The position numbers were made by a program, and so were the translations under genes. Shown here piece after piece: positions 51,628 to 59,894 of a stretch of 64,000 nt of DNA. Position 1 is the stretch's first letter. The number at the start of each line of letters is the position of its first letter. The notes below the pieces were generated by a model. It had not been told where the DNA came from. It saw only the letters and a program-made list of their open reading frames with translations, and did not search any database. Source of the stretch: Humibacter sp049446075 (GTDB lineage: Bacteria; Actinomycetota; Actinomycetes; Actinomycetales; Microbacteriaceae); NCBI RefSeq assembly GCF_049446075.1, contig NZ_JBMSEB010000003.1:310001-374000 (forward strand), given 5' to 3'.

Positions 51628-52746
51628 TCAGAGCACCTCGGTGGAGCCTGTAAGACGCAACGCCTCGACCACGGACTTGACGCGCTGCGCGTTCTCGCTC
51701 GTCGTGACCAGCAGCGCATCCGGGGTGTCCACGACGACTACGTTCTGAATGCCGATCAGGCTGATCACGCGCCCGGTCTGGCTGACCACGATGCCACTCG
51801 AGGCATCCGAGAGCACTCTCGCGTTCTCGCCGAGGATGGCGAGGTCTGTGGCACGCCCCCCGCTGTTGAGCTTGGCGAGCGAGGCGAAGTCACCGACGTC
51901 ATCCCAAGCGAAGTGGCCGGGGATGACGGCGAGCTTGCCCGCGGCGGCGGCGGGCTCGGCGACCGAATAGTCGATCGCCACCTTGGTCAGCGACGGCCAG
52001 ATGCGGTCGACGGCAGGTCCGCGGGTCGCGGGGTCATCCCACGCCTCGGCGAGCTCGAGAAGTCCGGCGAGGAGCTCTGGCTGCGACTTGCCGATCTCCT
52101 CGAGCAGCACGGACGCGCGCGAGATGAACATGCTCGCGTTCCAGAGATAATCGCCGCTCTCGAGGTAAGAGGTGGCCGTCTTCAGGTCCGGCTTCTCGAC
52201 GAAGGAGAGCACCTGGCGTGCTGAGGAAGCTCCTTCGATCTCCAGCGCATCGCCCACGTGGATGTAGCCGAAGCCGACTGCCGGCTCCGTAGGCGTGATG
52301 CCGATCGTGGTGATGTATCCGGCTCGCGCGGCCGCGACGCCCTCGATGACGGCCGCGCGGAAGAGCGGTTCGTTGCCGATCACGTGGTCTGCGGCGAACG
52401 ATCCGACGATGACGCCGGGCTCGCGGCGCTCCAGTATCGCTGCGGCCAGGCCGATGGCCGCCGTGGAGTCCCTGGGCTCGCTCTCGAGCACGACGTTGTG
52501 GTCGGCGAGCGCGGGGATCTGCCCCTCGACCGCCGCCCGGTGCGCCCGCCCGGTCACGATCATGACGCGCTGTGCCCCGCTCAGGGGCGCCAGCCTGTCC
52601 CAGGTTGCGCGCAGCAGTGTCGAGCCCGACCCGGTGAGGTCGTGCAGGAACTTCGGTGCGTCGGCTCGGGAGAGCGGCCAGAGCCGCGACCCGACGCCGC
52701 CGGCGGGGATGATGCAGTAGAAGTCCTGCAGTGGCAGTGCGCTCAT
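51628..52746 (-). CDS. manC: Mannose-1-phosphate guanylyltransferase
   Basis: A 372-residue nucleotidyltransferase forming GDP-mannose. FYCIIPAGGVGSRLWPLSRA is the GTP-binding loop, followed by KFLHDLTGSGSTLLRATWDR; FVEKPDLKTATSYLESGDYL and NASMFISRASVLL are family blocks. There is no C-terminal isomerase domain. The ATG at 52746 is favoured because TATTGT lies seven nt upstream. Divergent from a GDP-mannose-type glycosyltransferase. Confidence 0.94.
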   Translation of the reverse strand: MSALPLQDFYCIIPAGGVGSRLWPLSRADAPKFLHDLTGSGSTLLRATWDRLAPLSGAQRVMIVTGRAHRAAVEGQIPALADHNVVLESEPRDSTAAIGLAAAILERREPGVIVGSFAADHVIGNEPLFRAAVIEGVAAARAGYITTIGITPTEPAVGFGYIHVGDALEIEGASSARQVLSFVEKPDLKTATSYLESGDYLWNASMFISRASVLLEEIGKSQPELLAGLLELAEAWDDPATRGPAVDRIWPSLTKVAIDYSVAEPAAAAGKLAVIPGHFAWDDVGDFASLAKLNSGGRATDLAILGENARVLSDASSGIVVSQTGRVISLIGIQNVVVVDTPDALLVTTSENAQRVKSVVEALRLTGSTEVL

Positions 52747-52753
52747 GCCTCCC

Positions 52754-52759
52754 ACAATA
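52754..52759 (-). promoter_or_regulatory. Putative -10 element of manC (leaderless)
   Basis: TATTGT on the minus strand, seven nt before the ATG; it overlaps the alternative GTG start at 52755 and so argues against it. Confidence 0.45.
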
Positions 52760-52871
52760 GGCTGGCCCCCGGTTTCGACACCCGACGGCGAGGCCGAGGG
52801 TTACGGCCGCCGACGAGAGCGGTTCAGCCGTGGTTCATCCGCATGCCACGGGGCACGGCGACCATGAGCGC

Positions 52872-54017
52872 ATGCGGGTCGCCATCGTGAGCGAAAGCTT
52901 TCTGCCCACCGTCAACGGCGTGACCACAAGCGTCTGCCGAGTACTGGACGAATTGCGGGGGCGCGGCCACGACGCCACCGTCATTTGTCCCGGCCCTGGC
53001 GCACCACGCGAGTATGCGGGTTTTCCCGTGCACTCGGTTCCCTCGATCGCCTACCGGCAGTTCCCGCTGGGCATGCCGAACGGGCACGTGCAGCAGGTGC
53101 TCGCAGACTTCGCGCCCGACGTGCTGCACGCGGCGTCCCCGTTCCTTCTGGGCGCTCAGGCCATAGCCGCAGCCGGCCGGCTCGGTGTGGCGACGGTCGC
53201 CGTGTACCAGACGGATGTCGCCGGCTACGCCAAGCGCAATCGCCTGGGTCTCACCACGAGCCTCGCCTGGCGGTGGGTGCGGTGGGTGCACAACGGCGCC
53301 GATCTCACGCTCGCGCCGTCGACGGCATCCGCTCGCGACCTCGACCGGGCCGGCATCGTGCGGGTGCGGCTCTGGGGCCGCGGGGTCGACCTCGTGCGGT
53401 ACCACCCCAACAACCGCCGCCGCGCCGACGCCGCAGCACTGCGCGAGCTGCTCTCTCCCGACGGTGAGGTCGTGGTCGGGTACGTCGGTCGCCTCGCCCC
53501 TGAGAAACAGGTCGAGCGGCTGGCGGCATTGCGCGGCATGGACGGCATCAGGGTGGCGATCGTGGGCGATGGGCCGAGCGAGGTCACCGTACGCAGGGCG
53601 TTGAAGCGGATGCCCGTCGCCTGGTTGGGAAGACGCGGCGGCGACGACCTCGGTGCAGCATACGCCGCCATGGACGTCTTCGTGCACACGGGTACCGAGG
53701 AGACGTTCGGGCAGACCGTGCAGGAGGCGCATGCCACGGGCATCCCCGTGGTCGCACCGAACGCGGGCGGCCCCATCGACCTCGTGCAGCCGGGAGTAGA
53801 CGGGTATCTCGTCACGAACGACGCGGAGCTGCGCGACGCCGTGCAGGGTCTCGTCGACGACGGCGCTCTGCGCAGGCGGATGGGCGAGGCGGGCCGGCGA
53901 GCGGTGCTCCACTCGTCGTGGGCCGAACTGTGCGACGAACTGCTCACCCACTACGAGGCAGCGATCGCGCACAGGGCGGCATCCGGCGCGCGCCTTCAAC
54001 GTGCTCTTGACTACTGA
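52872..54017 (+). CDS. Family 4 glycosyltransferase, MgtA/PimB-like mannosyltransferase
   Basis: A 381-residue GT-B enzyme. MRVAIVSESFLPTVNGVTTS is the classic start of GDP-mannose-dependent glycolipid mannosyltransferases; VGYVGRLAPEKQVERLAAL and HTGTEETFGQTVQEAHATG (the EX7E-type nucleotide-sugar motif) define the donor domain. Adjacent, divergent manC would supply GDP-mannose. Probably acts in glycolipid or lipomannan-like synthesis at the inner membrane face. The ATG at 52872 aligns with the family N-terminus. Confidence 0.9.
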   Translation: MRVAIVSESFLPTVNGVTTSVCRVLDELRGRGHDATVICPGPGAPREYAGFPVHSVPSIAYRQFPLGMPNGHVQQVLADFAPDVLHAASPFLLGAQAIAAAGRLGVATVAVYQTDVAGYAKRNRLGLTTSLAWRWVRWVHNGADLTLAPSTASARDLDRAGIVRVRLWGRGVDLVRYHPNNRRRADAAALRELLSPDGEVVVGYVGRLAPEKQVERLAALRGMDGIRVAIVGDGPSEVTVRRALKRMPVAWLGRRGGDDLGAAYAAMDVFVHTGTEETFGQTVQEAHATGIPVVAPNAGGPIDLVQPGVDGYLVTNDAELRDAVQGLVDDGALRRRMGEAGRRAVLHSSWAELCDELLTHYEAAIAHRAASGARLQRALDY

Positions 54018-54024
54018 GCCCGCG

Positions 54025-54068
54025 AGCCTGCGGCAGCGCAAAAAGGGTCGGCATCGCCCACGCAGGCT
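54025..54068 (+). terminator. Possible terminator after the mannosyltransferase
   Basis: AGCCTGCG and CGCAGGCT form an exact 8-bp stem with a 28-nt loop, just after the stop codon. No T run; weak call. Confidence 0.35.
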
Positions 54069-54133
54069 TAGGGTGTCACGGGGCGGCGCCGTCGCCCAGG
54101 CTTTGACCCAGTTGCAGCCGAAGGAGGCGAACC

Positions 54134-55264
54134 ATGGCCGAACGCAGGCGACGTGTCATCCCCATCCCGTTCCGAGCGCGAACACGGCCCGTTGCGTCGC
54201 AGCCTTCGCCTGGGCCTGTGGAGCAGCCTGCCCAGCGAACCCGAAGCACGATCGTCGACGCAGCCATCTACGCGGACGGACGGCGTATCTCCTCCCCCAC
54301 CTCGCTGGCCGACACCTACCGCGCGCTGCACGAGACGCCGGGCGGTGTGGCCTGGATCGGTCTCTACCGGCCGAGCGAGACGGAGCTGCACTCGTTGGCG
54401 CACGAGTTCGACCTGCATGAGCTCGCCGTCGAAGACGCCATCTCGGCGCATCAGCGACCCAAGCTGGAGCGCTACGACGATGTGCTGTTCGTGGTGCTGC
54501 GTGCCGCGAACTACCTCGACGTTCCCGAAGAGGTGTCGTTCGGTGAAGTTCACGTGTTCGTCGGGCCGAACTTCGTGATCACGGTGCGGCACAGCGAGTC
54601 GCCGGATCTGTCTCAGGTGCGGCATCGCATGGAGCACGACCCGGAGCTGCTCGCCCTAGGGACGCAGAGCATCCTCTACGCGATCGTCGACGCCATCGTC
54701 GACGGCTACGCTCCCGTCGTCGCCGGCCTCGCCAACGACATCGACGAGATCGAGACGCAGGTGTTCGCCGGTGAGGCAAACGTGTCACGTCGCATCTACG
54801 AGCTTTCGACCGAGGTGATCGACTTTCAGAGGGCGACGCATCCGCTCGCGGCCGTCATGGAGGCGCTCGAACTCGGCAGCGAGAAGTACGGCGTCACGCA
54901 GGAGCTGCAGCGCAATCTGCGCGACGTCGCCGACCACCTCACCCAGGTGAACGAGCGCGTCGACGACTTCAAGAGGATGCTCCGCGACATCCTCACGGTG
55001 AACGCCACGCTGGTCAGCGAGCGGCAGAACGCACGCATGACCGACCTCTCGGAGAGCGCGAACCGCCAGGGCGAAGAGGTGAAGAAGATCTCGTCGTGGG
55101 CGGCGATCCTGTTCGGGCCGACGCTCATCGCGGGCATCTACGGCATGAACTTCAAGGTCATGCCGGAACTGCATTGGGAGTACGGCTACCCGATGGCGGT
55201 CGGGCTCATGGCGCTCACGAGCGTCATCCTCTACGTGGTGTTCAAGCGACGGGGCTGGCTCTAG
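54134..55264 (+). CDS. corA: CorA-type magnesium/cobalt transporter
   Basis: A 376-residue divalent-cation channel. A large cytoplasmic domain with long helices (ELQRNLRDVADHLTQVNERV) leads to two C-terminal membrane helices; the pore signature GMN is in GIYGMNFKVMPEL (about residues 337-339), followed by the acidic outer loop and the helix AVGLMALTSVILYVVF, with a basic tail. GGAGG lies upstream of the ATG. Convergent with the next gene. Confidence 0.94.
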   Translation: MAERRRRVIPIPFRARTRPVASQPSPGPVEQPAQRTRSTIVDAAIYADGRRISSPTSLADTYRALHETPGGVAWIGLYRPSETELHSLAHEFDLHELAVEDAISAHQRPKLERYDDVLFVVLRAANYLDVPEEVSFGEVHVFVGPNFVITVRHSESPDLSQVRHRMEHDPELLALGTQSILYAIVDAIVDGYAPVVAGLANDIDEIETQVFAGEANVSRRIYELSTEVIDFQRATHPLAAVMEALELGSEKYGVTQELQRNLRDVADHLTQVNERVDDFKRMLRDILTVNATLVSERQNARMTDLSESANRQGEEVKKISSWAAILFGPTLIAGIYGMNFKVMPELHWEYGYPMAVGLMALTSVILYVVFKRRGWL

Positions 55265-55273
55265 ACGATCCGC

Positions 55274-56062
55274 TCAGCGACCATCGGCCGCGGCAAGCAG
55301 TTCGGCGGCAGTCTCGACGAAGCGGATGTGATCGTCCACCGAGTCGCTCGGCACCATGACGCGCAGAACGATCTCGTCGACCGCGTCGCGGTACTGGTGA
55401 ATGCGGTCCGGGAATGTCGTTGCGTCCATCACGGTCTGCTCCGCACGGATGCCCAGTCTCTCGAAGTTCGCCGCGTAGGCGGGAGCACCGGCGTAGCGCC
55501 TGGTCTCCTCGGCCAGCCGGGCGTCGGCCTCGTGGTCGAGTGCGGTGCGGACGTAGAGCGCGACGTGCGTCTCGGATGCCAGCGCGTGCGCCTCGGCCGC
55601 CTGTTCGCGCGCGACGCCTGGCGTGAGCCAACTCAGCAGCGGCCCATCGGCCTGCCGCGCCGCGAGGCTCCGCATCTTCGGGCCGAGCGCGCCGACGAGC
55701 ACACGGGCAGCGCTCCCCTCGTGCAGCTCGTCGACGGCATCCGAGACCAGCGAGAGCGCGCCCTTGCGCGTCGCGCCCGCCCCGATGCCGAGCACCAGCC
55801 GATGCTCCGGGATGCCTCCACGTTGCACAGCATTCACGATCTCGTCCGGATGCCTGCGATCCACGGGAACGACGCCGGTCGCCAGCACGAGGTCGTGCGT
55901 GGCATCCGCCGCTGCTGCAAGCGCAGCGAGTGAGTCCCCGCCAGGCGTGTCGTTCACCCACAGCGAGCGGAAACCACATCGCTCGACGACGGAGGCGAGA
56001 CGGGCGATCGAGTCGGCGCCGAGCGTTCCGGCGACGCCGATGGAGACATCCGCTGTACTCAT
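55274..56062 (-). CDS. Luciferase-like (LLM class) flavin-dependent oxidoreductase
   Basis: A 262-residue TIM-barrel protein of the luciferase-like family that uses F420 or FMN. VSIGVAGTLGADSIARLASV, ERCGFRSLWVNDTPGGDSL, and LVLGIGAGATRKGALSLVSD are typical strands; GIPEHRLVLGIG carries the cofactor-binding region. It is slightly shorter than average. The gene ends nine nt from corA, with which it is convergent. Substrate unknown. Confidence 0.85.
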   Translation of the reverse strand: MSTADVSIGVAGTLGADSIARLASVVERCGFRSLWVNDTPGGDSLAALAAAADATHDLVLATGVVPVDRRHPDEIVNAVQRGGIPEHRLVLGIGAGATRKGALSLVSDAVDELHEGSAARVLVGALGPKMRSLAARQADGPLLSWLTPGVAREQAAEAHALASETHVALYVRTALDHEADARLAEETRRYAGAPAYAANFERLGIRAEQTVMDATTFPDRIHQYRDAVDEIVLRVMVPSDSVDDHIRFVETAAELLAAADGR

Positions 56063-56217
56063 GCCTCAAGGGTGCACCATCGTCGCGTTCTTGGGCAGGG
56101 CGCTGGAGCGCACGGTCAGCCGGAAAGCGGACGGTCCGCCGGAAGGAATACGTCGTCGGACCCGACAGGTCGGCTGTTTTCCGGCCGAACACGCGAGGAA
56201 TTCAGGGGTGGCGAATT

Positions 56218-56235
56218 TGTCTCGACGTCGAGACA
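56218..56235. promoter_or_regulatory. Perfect 18-bp palindrome in the sdhC promoter
   Basis: TGTCTCGACGTCGAGACA. It fills the space between a possible -35 (TTGTCT, 56217-56222) and the -10 (TAGGCT). Similar TCTYGAYRTCRAGA palindromes occur before TCA-cycle genes in actinobacteria, as I recall for the MarR-type TamR sites. A repressor bound here would block transcription of sdhCDAB. Confidence 0.65.
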
Positions 56236-56237
56236 GT

Positions 56238-56243
56238 TAGGCT
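56238..56243 (+). promoter_or_regulatory. Putative -10 element of sdhCDAB
   Basis: TAGGCT three nt after the palindrome, about 110 nt before sdhC; the message would have a leader beginning near a GACAG-TTAGG-CTGTC hairpin. Confidence 0.45.
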
Positions 56244-56355
56244 GTCGTTGAAAGCGAGCCCTCGGGCCGGGACGTAGACTGATTCAGCGCTGATTCCGCG
56301 TGCCGTCGCGCCGCGTGAGGCGCTCGCGCAAGGTACCTATCAGGGAGGGTCGTCC

Positions 56356-56778
56356 GTGCCAGCAGAAACGGCAGACACTCTCGAGCCGACGAGGAATCGG
56401 CCCGGGGGAACGCTGTACCGGGGTCGGGAAGGCATGTGGTCGTGGGTGCTTCACCGCATCACCGGCGTGGCGATCTTCTTCTTCCTGCTCGTGCACATCC
56501 TCGACTCGGTCGTGCTCGGCATCAGCCCGCAGGCCTACAACGCGGTCATCGGCACGTACAAGAACCCCATCATGGGCCTCGGTGAGACGGCCCTCGTCGC
56601 GGCCATCGCGTTCCACGCGCTGAACGGCATCCGCATCATCCTGATCGACTTCTGGAGCAAGGGCGCCAAGTATCAGAAGGTCATGTTCTGGACCGTGATC
56701 GTGCTGTGGGTCGTGCTCATGCTCGGGTTCGCTCCCGTTCACCTGCACAACGTCTTCTCAGAGGGAGCAGCGTCGTGA
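56356..56778 (+). CDS. sdhC: Succinate dehydrogenase cytochrome b subunit
   Basis: A 140-residue membrane anchor with three helices. GMWSWVLHRITGVAIFFFLL contains the quinone-site residues and HRITG signature; FFFLLVHILDSVVL and AIAFHALNGIRIILIDF contain candidate haem-ligand histidines. GGGAGGG lies upstream of the GTG. Its stop overlaps the sdhD start by 4 nt. Transcription is probably controlled by the palindromic promoter upstream. Confidence 0.94.
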   Translation: MPAETADTLEPTRNRPGGTLYRGREGMWSWVLHRITGVAIFFFLLVHILDSVVLGISPQAYNAVIGTYKNPIMGLGETALVAAIAFHALNGIRIILIDFWSKGAKYQKVMFWTVIVLWVVLMLGFAPVHLHNVFSEGAAS

Positions 56779-57227
56779 CCACCATCGAGGCCCCCCGCAC
56801 GCCCGCACGCCCGCCTCGTTCTAAGGGCGTGAACTGGGAGAAGTGGGGATGGGTCTACATGCGCGCCTCTGGCGTGCTGCTCGTCGTGCTGATCTTCGGT
56901 CACCTCATCGTCAACCTCGTGCTGGGCCAAGGCATCAAGGCCGTCGACTTCGGGTTCGTCGCAGGCAAATGGGCAGACCCGTTCTGGCGCGTCTGGGACG
57001 GCCTGATGCTGTGGCTGGCGCTCATCCACGGCGGCAACGGCATGCGCACCATCGTGAACGACTACGCCAGAGGCAGGGCGGTGAACCGCACGCTCAAGGT
57101 GCTGATCCTGCTGGCCGTCGTCGTGCTGATCCTGCTCGGCACCTACACGGTCACGTTCTTCGACCCGTGCCCCAGCGGAGCACCAGCGCACCTGCTGCCC
57201 GACTTCTGCTCGACCATCACCAAGTAA
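56775..57227 (+). CDS. sdhD: Succinate dehydrogenase hydrophobic membrane anchor subunit
   Basis: A 150-residue anchor with three hydrophobic helices: VYMRASGVLLVVLIFGHLIV, FWRVWDGLMLWLALIHGGNG, and VLILLAVVVLILLGTYTVTF. The histidines in GHLIV and LIHGGNG are likely haem or quinone ligands. GTG start coupled to sdhC through GTGA. sdhA begins 46 nt later. Confidence 0.93.
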   Translation: MTTIEAPRTPARPPRSKGVNWEKWGWVYMRASGVLLVVLIFGHLIVNLVLGQGIKAVDFGFVAGKWADPFWRVWDGLMLWLALIHGGNGMRTIVNDYARGRAVNRTLKVLILLAVVVLILLGTYTVTFFDPCPSGAPAHLLPDFCSTITK

Positions 57228-57273
57228 GCCACGACGGCGCTACGACGAGAACCGAAAGCTACGGAACCCCCAC

Positions 57274-59076
57274 GTGACTGAACAGATCGCAGACGGAGCC
57301 GTGATCGACGGCGTGCATTACCACCAGTTCGACATCGTCATCGTCGGCGCAGGGGGCGGAGGCATGCGCGCCGCCATCGAGGCCGGACCGCACGCGAAGA
57401 CCGCCGTCATCTCCAAGCTCTACCCCACCAGGTCGCACACGGGCGCGGCGCAGGGCGGCATGGCCGCGGCGCTGTCGAACGTGGAGGAGGACAACTGGGA
57501 GTGGCACACCTACGACACCGTCAAGGGCGGTGACTACCTCGTCGATCAGGATGCCGCCGAGATCCTCGCGAAAGAGGCGATCGACGCGGTCATCGACCTC
57601 GAGAACATGGGTCTGCCGTTCAACCGCACCCCAGAGGGCAAGATCGACCAGCGCCGGTTCGGCGGCCACACCCGCGATCACGGCAAGGCGGCCGTGCGCC
57701 GTGCGTGCTACGCGGCGGACCGCACGGGGCACATGATCCTGCAGACGCTGTTCCAGAACTGCGTCAAGCTCGGCATCAACTTCTTCAACGAGTTCTACGT
57801 GCTCGACCTGGTCATGACCGAGGTGGACGGCCAGCGCCGGCCAGCGGGTGTCGTCGCCTACGAGCTCGCCACCGGCGAGTTGCACGTGTTCCAGTCCAAG
57901 GCCGTGATCTTCGCGACCGGTGGTTTCGGCAAGATCTACAAGACGACATCCAATGCCCACACGCTCACGGGTGACGGGGTCGGCATCATCTGGCGCAAGG
58001 GCCTGCCGCTCGAGGACATGGAATTCTTCCAGTTCCACCCGACCGGGCTCGCGGGCCTGGGCATCCTGCTGACGGAGGGCGCGCGCGGCGAGGGAGCCAT
58101 TCTGCGCAACGGTTCAGGTGAGCGCTTCATGGAGCGTTACGCCCCGACCATCAAAGACCTCGCACCGCGCGACATCGTGGCTCGGAGCATGGTGCAGGAG
58201 GTGCTCGACGGCAGGGGCGCTGGTCCGAACAAGGACTACGTGCTGCTGGACTGCACGCACCTCGGCGCCGAGGTGCTCGAGACCAAGCTGCCGGATATCA
58301 CCGAGTTCGCCCGCACCTACCTCGGCGTCGACCCGGTCGTCGAGCCGGTTCCGGTGATGCCGACGGCGCACTACGCGATGGGCGGCATCCCGACGAACAC
58401 CGACGCAGAGGTGCTCATCGACAACGACACGGTCGTGCCGGGCCTGTACGCGGCGGGCGAGTGCGCATGCGTCTCGGTGCACGGATCCAACCGCCTAGGC
58501 ACGAACTCGCTGCTCGACATCAACGTGTTCGGCAAGCGCAGCGGCCGCAATGCGGTCGAGTACGTGAAGACGGCCGACTTCGTGCCGCTGCCGGATGATG
58601 CAGCGGCGGGCGTTCGAGGCATGCTCGAGAACCTGCGGAACTCGAGCGGCACCGAGCGGATCGCGGCCATCCGCAAGGAGCTCCAAGACGAGATGGACCG
58701 CAACGCCCAGGTGTTCCGCACGGATGAGACGCTCGCAGCCGTGACCGAGACGATCCACGGGCTGCGGGAGCGCTATCGGAACGTGCAGGTGCAGGACAAG
58801 GGCAAGCGGTTCAACACCGATCTGCTCGAGGCCGTCGAACTCGGATTCCTGCTCGACCTCGCCGAGGTGGTCGTGTTCTCTGCTCGCAACCGCAAGGAGA
58901 GCCGCGGCGGCCACATGCGCGACGACTACCCGAAGCGCGACGACGAGAACTACATGAAGCACACCATGGCCTACCTCACCGGCGACCCGCACTCGTCGAA
59001 CCCGGCAGACCACATCAAGCTCGACTGGAAACCCGTCGTGGTCACCCGCTACCAGCCGATGGAGAGGAAGTACTGA
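57274..59076 (+). CDS. sdhA: Succinate dehydrogenase flavoprotein subunit
   Basis: A 600-residue FAD enzyme oxidising succinate to fumarate. The dinucleotide loop is DIVIVGAGGGGMRAAIEAG; RSHTGAAQGGMAAALSN contains the histidine that binds FAD covalently; EFFQFHPTGLAGLGILLTEG and PTAHYAMGGIPTNTD are catalytic blocks. C-terminal RHxRxxY-type segment ESRGGHMRDDYPKRDDENY is present. It ends in a 1-nt overlap (TGATG) with sdhB. Confidence 0.97.
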   Translation: MTEQIADGAVIDGVHYHQFDIVIVGAGGGGMRAAIEAGPHAKTAVISKLYPTRSHTGAAQGGMAAALSNVEEDNWEWHTYDTVKGGDYLVDQDAAEILAKEAIDAVIDLENMGLPFNRTPEGKIDQRRFGGHTRDHGKAAVRRACYAADRTGHMILQTLFQNCVKLGINFFNEFYVLDLVMTEVDGQRRPAGVVAYELATGELHVFQSKAVIFATGGFGKIYKTTSNAHTLTGDGVGIIWRKGLPLEDMEFFQFHPTGLAGLGILLTEGARGEGAILRNGSGERFMERYAPTIKDLAPRDIVARSMVQEVLDGRGAGPNKDYVLLDCTHLGAEVLETKLPDITEFARTYLGVDPVVEPVPVMPTAHYAMGGIPTNTDAEVLIDNDTVVPGLYAAGECACVSVHGSNRLGTNSLLDINVFGKRSGRNAVEYVKTADFVPLPDDAAAGVRGMLENLRNSSGTERIAAIRKELQDEMDRNAQVFRTDETLAAVTETIHGLRERYRNVQVQDKGKRFNTDLLEAVELGFLLDLAEVVVFSARNRKESRGGHMRDDYPKRDDENYMKHTMAYLTGDPHSSNPADHIKLDWKPVVVTRYQPMERKY

Positions 59077-59855
59077 TGTCCACCGCCGTCGCGACAGACG
59101 CGCCAGAGCAGGACCAGGCATCCGAGGCGCCCGAGCCGATCAAGTCGTTCATCGTCACGCTGATCATTCGGCGCTTCGACCCGGATGTGGACAGCGAGCC
59201 GCACTGGGAGGACTTCGACGTCGAGGTATACCCGACGGACCGCATCCTGGATGCTCTGCACAAGATCAAGTGGGAGCAGGACGGTTCGCTCACGTTCCGC
59301 CGTTCGTGCGCACACGGCGTGTGCGGCTCGGATGCCATGCGCATCAACGGCCGCAATCGCCTGGCATGCAAGACCCTGATCAAGGATCTCGACGTGCAGA
59401 AGCCCATCTACGTCGAGGCCATCAAGGGTCTGCCGCTGGAGAAGGACCTCGTCGTCGACATGGATCCGTTCTTCGCCTCCTACCGTGAGGTTCAGCCGTT
59501 CCTGCAGGCCAGCTCGGCACCGCCTGAGGGCAAGGAGCGCATCCAGTCCGTCGCAGACAGGGCGCGCTTCGACGACACGACCAAGTGCATCCTGTGCGCC
59601 GCGTGCACGTCGTCGTGCCCCGTGTTCTGGACCGACGGTCAGTACTTCGGACCGGCGGCCATCGTGAACGCCCACAGGTTCATCTTCGATTCTCGCGACG
59701 ATGCAGCCCAGGTGCGCCTTGACATCCTCAACGACAAAGAGGGTGTGTGGCGCTGCCGCACCACGTTCAACTGCTCGGATGCCTGCCCCCGTGGCATCCA
59801 GGTGACGCAGGCGATCGCAGAGGTGAAGCAGGCGATCATGCGCGGTCGCCCCTAG
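59076..59855 (+). CDS. sdhB: Succinate dehydrogenase iron-sulfur subunit
   Basis: A 259-residue electron-transfer subunit. The [2Fe-2S] cysteines are in FRRSCAHGVCGSDAMRING, and the later clusters are in CILCAACTSSCPVFW and FNCSDACPRGIQVTQAI. All expected cysteines are present. It completes the sdhCDAB operon and is convergent with the Eis-like gene. Confidence 0.97.
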   Translation: MSTAVATDAPEQDQASEAPEPIKSFIVTLIIRRFDPDVDSEPHWEDFDVEVYPTDRILDALHKIKWEQDGSLTFRRSCAHGVCGSDAMRINGRNRLACKTLIKDLDVQKPIYVEAIKGLPLEKDLVVDMDPFFASYREVQPFLQASSAPPEGKERIQSVADRARFDDTTKCILCAACTSSCPVFWTDGQYFGPAAIVNAHRFIFDSRDDAAQVRLDILNDKEGVWRCRTTFNCSDACPRGIQVTQAIAEVKQAIMRGRP

Positions 59856-59894
59856 GCGGCAAGGACTCGCTCGTCGGCTCGCCGGCAGGGCGGC

